Positions 5,420 to 10,637 of a stretch of DNA of 10,637 nucleotides are shown here, in pieces (the first letter of the stretch is position 1; every line of letters begins with the position of its first letter). A program made the position numbers and the translations under genes. The DNA lies in NCBI GenBank assembly GCA_937960625.1, contig CALGPD010000294.1, positions 1 to 10,637 of the forward strand, given 5' to 3'. Source of the stretch: an uncultured Spirochaetia bacterium (GTDB taxonomy: Bacteria; Spirochaetota; CALGPD01). Under the pieces are notes generated by a model. That model had not been told where the DNA came from and did not search any database. It was given only the letters and a program-made list of their open reading frames with translations.

Positions 5420-6421
5420 ATGAATTATAAAAAAGAATTTAAAAAAATAAACAAATATATAAAGAACTGTAAATGCCCGGTTCTAGTTCCCCATGTCGAC
5501 CCTGACCCGGATGCACTCTGCGCGTGCGACGCAATTGCGGAATATTTAAAAACTTTAGGCGTTAAAAGTTATATCGGTTTACAAGCTCCGCTTTTTTCCA
5601 AGTACAATTTCATATTTGAAGACAATCTCGGTTTTATCGTTCTACCCGGAGATTTTGACAAAGTAAAAAATGAAATTGACCTTGTAATCGCGGTTGATAT
5701 TGGTGTAAGTTCACGGGGCGGATGCTGGGTCAAAGATTTACCCGAAGTAAATAAAGTCAACATCGATCATCACATTGACAACGACAATTTCGGCAATGTA
5801 AACGTTGTTGATGCAGAATATTCATCAACGTGCGAAATGGTTTATGATTTTTTCCGTTCTAATAAAATTAACATTTCAATGAAAATGACTAAAGATATTT
5901 ACACTGGAATTGTATACGATACGGGAAGTTTCCGGTATTCGTCAACATCCAGGCAGACGTTAAACTTTGTTGGTGAAATGGTGGGTAAATACGATTTTGA
6001 TAAAAACGATATTTATGAAAAACTGTTTGAAAATAAAAAGGTAGAATCATTGTGCCTGCAATCAAGGGTTTTTGAATCACTTGAAATTCATCATGACGGA
6101 AAAATTGCGGTAACATGGCTTAATAAAAACGGATATTCAAAATGCAAAGCTGATGAAAGCGATGCAATTGAACTTGTAAGAATTGGCAGTTCCATTCAAG
6201 GGGTAGATTTTTCAATTTTCATTCACGAAAAAAAAGATAAAATCAAAGTCAGTTTAAGAAGTAAAAGCGATTTTAACGTAAATAAGCTTGCGCGGGAATA
6301 CGGCGGAGGTGGACACGTTAAAGCAAGCGGTTTCTCAATGCAGGGCAAAGTTCTTGACGTAAAAAAACAAATAATTCCCCTTCTTATTGAAAAATACATT
6401 GAGTTTGAAAAAAATATTTAA
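5420..6421 (+). CDS. nrnA: DHH/DHHA1 phosphoesterase, NrnA-like (oligoribonuclease / pAp phosphatase)
   Basis: A DHH-subfamily manganese phosphoesterase of the NrnA type. Characterised relatives degrade short oligoribonucleotides (nanoRNA, pGpG) and dephosphorylate 3'-phosphoadenosine 5'-phosphate. The 333 residues contain the catalytic domain, with HVDPDPDAL (25-33; H25, D29, D31), AVDIG (91-95, D93), the name-giving IDHH (115-118) and GIVYDTGSFRYSS (163-175, D167), then the DHHA1 substrate-binding domain with the GGGGHVKASGF motif (295-305). Motif I reads DPDPDA rather than the common NPDGDA, but the metal ligands are kept. The ATG has no Shine-Dalgarno; a consensus promoter ends 8 nt before it. 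It is divergent from trmL, and the LolA-like gene follows after a gap of about 70 nt with no clear terminator. A c-di-NMP phosphodiesterase role is an alternative within the same family. Confidence 0.92.
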   Translation: MNYKKEFKKINKYIKNCKCPVLVPHVDPDPDALCACDAIAEYLKTLGVKSYIGLQAPLFSKYNFIFEDNLGFIVLPGDFDKVKNEIDLVIAVDIGVSSRGGCWVKDLPEVNKVNIDHHIDNDNFGNVNVVDAEYSSTCEMVYDFFRSNKINISMKMTKDIYTGIVYDTGSFRYSSTSRQTLNFVGEMVGKYDFDKNDIYEKLFENKKVESLCLQSRVFESLEIHHDGKIAVTWLNKNGYSKCKADESDAIELVRIGSSIQGVDFSIFIHEKKDKIKVSLRSKSDFNVNKLAREYGGGGHVKASGFSMQGKVLDVKKQIIPLLIEKYIEFEKNI

Positions 6422-6490
6422 CTTTCTATTCAATTTTTATGTTTCCGGACCTACTAATGTGTTAAGTTTTATTAATAAGTGAGGAATGGT

Positions 6491-7177
6491 ATGAAGAAAA
6501 TTAAATCCATTGTTTTATTCGTTTTAATATTATTTTTAATTTCTAGACCTAATATTTCAAACAGCATTGATACAGAAACGCTTTTTAATAAAATAAAGCA
6601 AAAAAACAGCCGTTATTTACCGAACAGTTTTACTGCAAGAGTCTTGGGGCATTCAATAAACACAAGTTTAAAAAAAATTCCCAGAAAAAGTTATAGAGGC
6701 AGGCCGTATGTAAAATTTTTATTCCATAAAAAATATGGCGAGCGCATTATAGTAAAAAACGTTGAAGAAATATATAAAGACAGGTTTGCCATCTACCTTA
6801 ACATGTACAACGATTTTAAAATATTCTTGAAAAAGGATAAAAGTTACGTGGGTTTTATTAATAAGCATGAATGGAAAGTAATTTCAACGAATTATCACAG
6901 CTATATTATCCGGATGAGAAAAAAAATCACACGTCGAAGCAATTTTTTTAAGATATTTATTAATAAACGCACACTTCAAATAACCCAGGTGATAAATTAT
7001 AAAAATAGCAGGCAAACCGGAAGATACATTATTTCTTATGCTTATAAATCAGGATACAGGGTGATTTCCAGATTAAGTTTTCTAGGCATGATAAATAAAA
7101 AATATCATAGAATAACGTTTTATTTCAGGAACATTAAAATTAACCCGTCTTTATCCGAAGAAGATTTCCTTAATTAA
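6491..7177 (+). CDS. Exported LolA-like-fold protein, function unknown
   Basis: A 228-residue protein starting at ATG 6491, preceded by GAGGA with 5 nt spacing; a GTG four codons upstream (6479) overlaps this site and is less likely. The N-terminus is a classic signal peptide (KKIK, hydrophobic core about 6-18, probable cleavage near NSNS-ID around residue 25) with no lipobox cysteine, so the product is probably periplasmic. The mature part is very basic and rich in beta-strand-like stretches. The ending KINPSLSEEDF after a run of alternating hydrophobic residues resembles LolA/LolB-like lipoprotein-handling proteins, whose last strand often reads as Asn-x-x-Leu-x-(D/E)-x-x-F. That assignment is by pattern only. 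It may be co-transcribed with nrnA; no convincing promoter or terminator lies between them. Confidence 0.8.
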   Translation: MKKIKSIVLFVLILFLISRPNISNSIDTETLFNKIKQKNSRYLPNSFTARVLGHSINTSLKKIPRKSYRGRPYVKFLFHKKYGERIIVKNVEEIYKDRFAIYLNMYNDFKIFLKKDKSYVGFINKHEWKVISTNYHSYIIRMRKKITRRSNFFKIFINKRTLQITQVINYKNSRQTGRYIISYAYKSGYRVISRLSFLGMINKKYHRITFYFRNIKINPSLSEEDFLN

Positions 7178-7340
7178 TATTAAAAAATGTAAAACTAAAT
7201 TGTAAAGTAGAATATGCCGATAATAATAACGTAAAAATGTATTTAAAGTGTTTTAATCATCTAAGTTTGCTAGAAGAGTTATATTTTAGAGGCTTAAAAC
7301 AATTTATATAACTTAAAAAGAATTTAAGTATATGAAAAAT
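7178..7340. other. A/T-rich spacer with short inverted repeat
   Basis: This spacer precedes the coiled-coil gene promoter. It contains ACTTAAA (7311-7317) and TTTAAGT (7323-7329), a perfect 7-bp inverted repeat around a 5-nt loop, ending 11 bp before the -35 box. It might be an operator or chance in A/T-rich DNA. No G+C-rich terminator follows the LolA-like gene, and the only small reading frame seen (ATG at 7333) is seven codons. Confidence 0.35.
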
Positions 7341-7369
7341 TTGAAAAATGTTTAAAAAAAATTTATAAT
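7341..7369 (+). promoter_or_regulatory. Promoter of the coiled-coil protein gene
   Basis: TTGAAA (7341-7346), a 17-bp A-rich spacer and a perfect TATAAT (7364-7369). Predicted start is near 7376, giving a leader of about 24 nt that contains an AAGG at 7387-7390 before the ATG at 7400. Confidence 0.75.
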
Positions 7370-7399
7370 AAATTCGGATAATTGACAAGGTTAAGAAAC

Positions 7400-8263
7400 A
7401 TGGCTGGAAAAATATCAACAGAAAACAAACTAAAGTATCAGGAACAGAATAAACAATTAAAAGAACAAATAGCTGAGCATAGAGAAAAAATAAAAGCTTA
7501 TAAGGCTAAAGAAAAAGAATCAGAAAAATTTGCAAATTATTATTATATTGCGAGCGCTAATGAATACTTAAACGTAGTTAATGATTTTATCAACTTAAAT
7601 ACTCTAAGCATGAACTTGATGAAATCAAAAAATGAAGGGTATTTAAACGATGCGAGAAAAAATTATTTCAACGCGTTAATTGAGCTTGAAAAAGTTTTCA
7701 GTTCTTATATTGATACAGAATTAAAAGAAAACGAAGAAATATTAAATACCATTAAAGAGTTCAATCCTGAAAGAAAACTTAAATTGATTCAAAAACTGGG
7801 CTATGCTCTTGAAATGCTTGAACAAAGTTACGGGGCAAATACAAAATGGAAGTGGAGTTTTGTTGATATGGAATGCCGTTATATTACGGTATTGAAAAAT
7901 ATGATTGACTGGAAAAAAGTCGGCTCTAACAATGACCCGAGAATGCCCTTTTATGAAGAGCAGGAAGTTTTATCAAGGATGGCAAAAGAGCGTATGTTAA
8001 ACGCTGCCGAGCGTGCAAGAGAAAAATATGAACTTTCCACACATGAAATTGAAGATATGAGAAAGGCAACGGGATATTTACATTCTCTGCGTAGAATCTT
8101 TGCTGTTTTCGGTGAAAGCGACCAGGCTGAAGAAATGAAAAAGAAAGCTAAAGCATGGACTAAGAAGATTGAAGCTGACTTAAAAGCAAAAGACAGAAAA
8201 ATGCGCGCGGATGAAGTTTCAAATAAGAAAAAAAAGAAAAAGAAATCAAGTCTATTCGGATAA
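7400..8263 (+). CDS. Coiled-coil cytoplasmic protein of unknown function
   Basis: I do not recognise this 287-residue protein. No signal peptide or membrane helix is visible. Residues about 8-45 are dense in Lys, Glu and Gln and look like a coiled coil. A middle region follows with conserved-looking aromatic patches (NTKWKWSFVDMECRY and DPRMPFYEEQE), then a second charged helical region (KERMLNAAERAREKYEL) and a Lys-rich C-terminus with seven consecutive lysines before SSLFG. The start is ATG 7400 with AAGG 9 nt upstream; an in-frame TTG at 7382 lies only about 6 nt past the predicted transcription start and is unlikely. It has its own strong promoter and is followed after 99 nt by the TPR gene, so the two may act together, but this is inference. 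Confidence 0.82.
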   Translation: MAGKISTENKLKYQEQNKQLKEQIAEHREKIKAYKAKEKESEKFANYYYIASANEYLNVVNDFINLNTLSMNLMKSKNEGYLNDARKNYFNALIELEKVFSSYIDTELKENEEILNTIKEFNPERKLKLIQKLGYALEMLEQSYGANTKWKWSFVDMECRYITVLKNMIDWKKVGSNNDPRMPFYEEQEVLSRMAKERMLNAAERAREKYELSTHEIEDMRKATGYLHSLRRIFAVFGESDQAEEMKKKAKAWTKKIEADLKAKDRKMRADEVSNKKKKKKKSSLFG

Positions 8264-8291
8264 ATTATTTCCTATCCTACTATCTTTATAC

Positions 8292-8312
8292 ACTAAAAAA
8301 ATTATTTTTAGT
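8292..8312 (+). terminator. Weak hairpin after coiled-coil gene
   Basis: ACTAAAAA (8292-8299) and TTTTTAGT (8305-8312) form an 8-bp, mostly A-T stem around a 5-nt loop. The sequence after it (ATTATTTA) is not a clean U-tract, so this is at best a weak terminator or attenuator before the TPR gene. Confidence 0.3.
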
Positions 8313-8314
8313 AT

Positions 8315-8343
8315 TATTTAAGTAATCTACCTTATCTTATAAT
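8315..8343 (+). promoter_or_regulatory. Possible promoter of TPR-dprA-topA
   Basis: A consensus TATAAT at 8338-8343 lies 19 nt before the TPR gene ATG. The -35 position at 17-bp spacing reads TATTTA, a poor match. Predicted start near 8350 would leave about 13 nt of leader, containing AAGGG (8352-8356). Confidence 0.4.
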
Positions 8344-8362
8344 TAATTATTAAGGGTGTAAA

Positions 8363-9244
8363 ATGAAAATCATTTTAAGAATACTATTATTTCTCGTTAT
8401 GCTAGCCGCAACGATTTTCGGTGCAAGGTTTATTATTAAAAAACTCGGCCCTGGAAACTGGAAAGAACGGATTAACAGTCAAAAACTCTCATATGAAAAA
8501 CGGGTTAAATCTTTAGAAAAAAATATTGAAAGAATACTTAAACTTCACAGAAAACACATTGCAAGTATGGATTCGCTTAGAAAATCTTATAAATACCTTG
8601 CTAAGTTAAGCGCGGAAAGAATTAAAAATTTACGCGTTATGGCTTCCACACAAAATAAAATTGCTAACGAATATTTAAAAGCAAAGTATGTTAAACAAGC
8701 GCTTAAATACTATAACCTTGCTTTACAAATTTATGAATACGATGCTGAGGCTTTGGTTAATAAAGGAATTTGTTATTATAACCTCGGTTTATACCAAAAC
8801 GACCCTATTGAACAATATAAAGAGTTCAGAACTGCAGAACAGTTCTATAAAAAAGCTTTGGCAATTACAACGAGAAAGTTAAGTACAACGGATAAGCAAT
8901 GGCAAAAAAACGCGTTGTTATATCTTTCATTACTATATAGAACAATAAAAGAAAAAAATATTGATATCGCGGCTGCAAAATATAAACAGCCTGAGGGAAA
9001 CAGAGATTTTCTTAATCTTGCAATCGAATATGCACGGCAGCTTTACAAAATAGATTCCGAACACATCAGAGTATTATTTCAACTCGGTGCTTTATATTAC
9101 ATGAAAAATGAACCTGCAAAAGCTAAGAATTATTACATGATAATTATTTCATCTTCTCGGTCCAAAATTGCCCAGAAAAACAAAGCGAAAAAATTTGTAA
9201 ACAGAATTGACACTGAACTAAGAAATCCGGGGTTAAGCAGATGA
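8363..9244 (+). CDS. Membrane-anchored TPR protein
   Basis: A 293-residue protein with a single N-terminal hydrophobic segment (about 4-25), likely an uncleaved anchor. A charged helical stretch follows (about 35-92), then tetratricopeptide-like repeats: one at about 96-130 (ANEYLKAKYVKQALKYYNLAL), a second spread over about 130-168 with an insertion, and a C-terminal one at about 234-264 (LFQLGALYYMKNEPAKAKNYY). TPRs are protein-binding scaffolds; the partner is unknown. The ATG has AAGGG 6 nt upstream. Its stop overlaps the dprA start (ATGA, 9241-9244), so the two are translationally coupled. From memory, spirochaetes such as Borrelia have a TPR gene next to dprA, which is part of why I suggest that phylum. 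A role in DNA uptake or envelope scaffolding would be speculation. Confidence 0.87.
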   Translation: MKIILRILLFLVMLAATIFGARFIIKKLGPGNWKERINSQKLSYEKRVKSLEKNIERILKLHRKHIASMDSLRKSYKYLAKLSAERIKNLRVMASTQNKIANEYLKAKYVKQALKYYNLALQIYEYDAEALVNKGICYYNLGLYQNDPIEQYKEFRTAEQFYKKALAITTRKLSTTDKQWQKNALLYLSLLYRTIKEKNIDIAAAKYKQPEGNRDFLNLAIEYARQLYKIDSEHIRVLFQLGALYYMKNEPAKAKNYYMIIISSSRSKIAQKNKAKKFVNRIDTELRNPGLSR

Positions 9245-10341
9245 ACAAATACCTTGTCGCGCTAAATTTAATACCTAATATTGGTTTTAAACGGTCTAAA
9301 CAGTTATTAGACCATTTTGGCGGCAAGTATGAAAATATTTTCAAGGTACCGGCAAAAACAATTTCAGATATTCTTGGAATGAGAAAAACTCCGGACTATA
9401 ATCCCCATGAAATACTTGAAAAAACCGAAGAAGAAATTGAAAAAGCCAATGAAGCCGGAATTAAAATTATTACTATTGAAGACAACGAATATCCTGATAT
9501 ATTAAAACAAACTCACAGCCCGCCAATTGTATTATACACAAAGGGAGATATTAGTTGTCTTGAAAGGCCATGTGTTTCTATAGTTGGAACTAGAAACCCT
9601 ACAGACCTTGGAATAAAAAACGCGAAAGAACTCGCTGCTGAACTTTCAAAATATAATATAACAATAGTCAGCGGGTTTGCGATGGGAATAGATACCGCTG
9701 CACATGAAAGCACTGTAGACAATGGCGGATTAACTTGCGCGGTTTTAGGCTGCGGATTGGATATTGATTATCCTGTAAGAAATAAACAGTTAAGGGAAGG
9801 CGTTGTAAATAACGGCTGCCTTATTAGTGAATTCGCGCTTGGGGTTGAGCCGCGGAAACAAAATTTCCCAAGGCGCAATAGAATAATAGCAGGCCTGTCA
9901 CGGGCATGTGTAATGGTTGAAGGCGCTGTTGATTCAGGGGCATTGATTACTGCAAATCTGGCATTTGAAATGAACCGTAATGTATTCGCATTCCCCGGCC
10001 ACATTGAAAACGATAAATACGGCGGTACAAACAAACTTATAAAGAAAAACGTTGCGTCTTTAATTACCTGCCATAATGATTTGTTAGATGAATTAGGCGG
10101 AATTCTTAACCTTGAGCTGCGTAAAAGGAATATAAAGGAAAAATTACAAGAAAATCTAAAAAATCTCTCTGATATTGAAAAAAAAATACTCAAATGTCTT
10201 GACTATTTCGATGCAAAACATATTGATTTTATAACAGAAGAAACAAAGCTTGCCGTAAATGTAGTTGGACAGGTATTATTATCTTTAGAATTAAAAGGGC
10301 ATGTAATGCAAAAGCCGGGAAAAATGTTTGTAAGGAGTTGA
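9241..10341 (+). CDS. dprA: DNA processing protein DprA/Smf
   Basis: DprA binds incoming single-stranded DNA and loads RecA during natural transformation; it is also widespread in bacteria not known to be competent. The 366 residues begin with a helix-hairpin-helix/SAM-like region (about 5-30, NLIPNIGFKRSKQLLDHFG), followed by the Rossmann-like core: SIVGTRNP (113-120), SGFAMGIDTAAH (144-155), GCGLDIDYP (170-178), SEFALG (196-201), NFPRRNRIIAGLS (208-220), EGAVDSGALITA (227-238) and FPG (251-253) with the GGTNKLI block (261-267). A C-terminal winged-helix-like DML1 domain spans about 305-362 (LSDIEKKILKCL onward). All core motifs are intact. The start overlaps the TPR gene stop and topA starts 4 nt after its stop. 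Whether the host takes up DNA cannot be judged from this window. Confidence 0.96.
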   Translation: MNKYLVALNLIPNIGFKRSKQLLDHFGGKYENIFKVPAKTISDILGMRKTPDYNPHEILEKTEEEIEKANEAGIKIITIEDNEYPDILKQTHSPPIVLYTKGDISCLERPCVSIVGTRNPTDLGIKNAKELAAELSKYNITIVSGFAMGIDTAAHESTVDNGGLTCAVLGCGLDIDYPVRNKQLREGVVNNGCLISEFALGVEPRKQNFPRRNRIIAGLSRACVMVEGAVDSGALITANLAFEMNRNVFAFPGHIENDKYGGTNKLIKKNVASLITCHNDLLDELGGILNLELRKRNIKEKLQENLKNLSDIEKKILKCLDYFDAKHIDFITEETKLAVNVVGQVLLSLELKGHVMQKPGKMFVRS

Positions 10342-10345
10342 AATA

Positions 10346-10637
10346 GTGGCTGAAAAAAAATCATTAGTAATTGTTGAGTCACCTGCAAAGGCAAAAACCA
10401 TAAATAAATATTTAGGTAAAAACTATCACGTTGAAGCTTCAATGGGGCATATTATAGATTTGCCCAAATCCAGAATAGCAGTTGATACGGAAAACGGATT
10501 TGAGCCTGATTATATAACAATCAGAGGTAAAGGCAAAATTCTGGAAAACTTAAGGAGACACGCTAAAAAAAGTAAGGAAGTATTACTCGCCAGCGATGAA
10601 GACCGTGAAGGAGAAGCAATAGCATTCCATATTAAGA
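10346..10637 (+). CDS. topA: DNA topoisomerase I, N-terminal part (cut by window edge)
   Basis: Type IA topoisomerase that relaxes negatively supercoiled DNA. Only the first 97 codons are in the window. They encode the TOPRIM domain: VIVESPAKAKTINKYL (8-23) with the catalytic-region glutamate E11, the SMGHIIDLPKS block and ASDEDREGEAIA carrying the DxDxE metal-binding acidic residues. The active-site tyrosine and zinc fingers lie beyond the edge. The start is GTG 10346-10348 with AAGGAG (10332-10337) 8 nt upstream, embedded in the last codons of dprA. The dprA-topA order is common in bacteria. Confidence 0.96.
   Translation, partial: MAEKKSLVIVESPAKAKTINKYLGKNYHVEASMGHIIDLPKSRIAVDTENGFEPDYITIRGKGKILENLRRHAKKSKEVLLASDEDREGEAIAFHIK

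Noticed and set aside
5410..5430. ATG at 5410 near the nrnA promoter
   Set aside because: It is out of frame, ends after six codons and overlaps the -10 box.
6479..6490. GTG start extending the LolA-like protein by four residues
   Set aside because: The GTG overlaps the GAGGA ribosome-binding site of the ATG at 6491, and the ATG gives a normal signal peptide.
7382..7399. TTG start extending the coiled-coil protein by six residues
   Set aside because: It lies only about 6 nt past the predicted transcription start; ATG 7400 has AAGG at an acceptable distance.
8228..8235. Run of eight A in the Lys-rich tail of the coiled-coil gene as a slippage or frameshift site
   Set aside because: Such runs are expected when lysine codons cluster in A/T-rich DNA, and nothing after it suggests a meaningful alternative frame.
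9768..10193. 141-codon minus-strand frame antisense to dprA
   Set aside because: It is the complement of a well-conserved dprA coding region, is rich in Ser and Phe as typical antisense shadows are, and has no promoter or ribosome-binding site.
1..10637. CRISPR array, insertion sequence, phage or toxin-antitoxin elements
   Set aside because: I saw no regularly spaced repeats, terminal inverted repeats, transposase or integrase motifs, and no abrupt compositional break. The genes are core functions.

Overview
This is an A+T-rich bacterial chromosome segment (10,637 bp) carrying mostly housekeeping genes. No rRNA, tRNA, CRISPR array, insertion sequence or phage gene was seen. The host looks like a diderm (Gram-negative envelope) bacterium: there is an exported LolA-like protein, a periplasm-facing TPR protein and Lys/Asn/Ile-rich proteins. 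From memory, a membrane-anchored TPR gene directly before dprA and topA recalls the Spirochaetota. That placement is an inference with low to moderate confidence; it was not tested by any search.

Layout. Positions 1-5223 are read leftward in blocks. (a) rplM-rpsI (ribosomal proteins L13 and S9) ends in a good intrinsic terminator at 116-146. (b) A small four-cysteine protein, coaD (coenzyme A synthesis) and ribE (riboflavin synthase) form a very tight operon with an ATGA overlap and a 2-nt gap. (c) A LigB-family extradiol dioxygenase has its own probable promoter. (d) trmL (tRNA wobble ribose methyltransferase) overlaps a polytopic membrane protein by 29 nt. A 196-bp divergent control region (5224-5419) separates these from the rightward genes: an NrnA-type DHH phosphoesterase, a secreted LolA-like protein, a coiled-coil protein of unknown function, and a TPR protein-dprA-topA cluster. 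topA runs off the right edge.

Sigma70-type promoters are easy to read here. Five of them combine a TTGACA-like -35 with a -10 at exactly 17 bp spacing. The most interesting signal is in the divergent region: both promoters place their predicted transcription start within about 0-2 nt of the start codon, so trmL and nrnA are both predicted to make leaderless mRNAs, whereas most other genes here have a Shine-Dalgarno sequence. Between the two promoters lies a 20-bp-period direct repeat containing a perfect 14-bp palindrome, a candidate operator.

I found no convincing new multi-gene system. The genuinely uncharacterised pieces are the Cys4 miniprotein coupled to coaD, the Phe-rich membrane protein, the LolA-like protein, the coiled-coil protein and the TPR protein.
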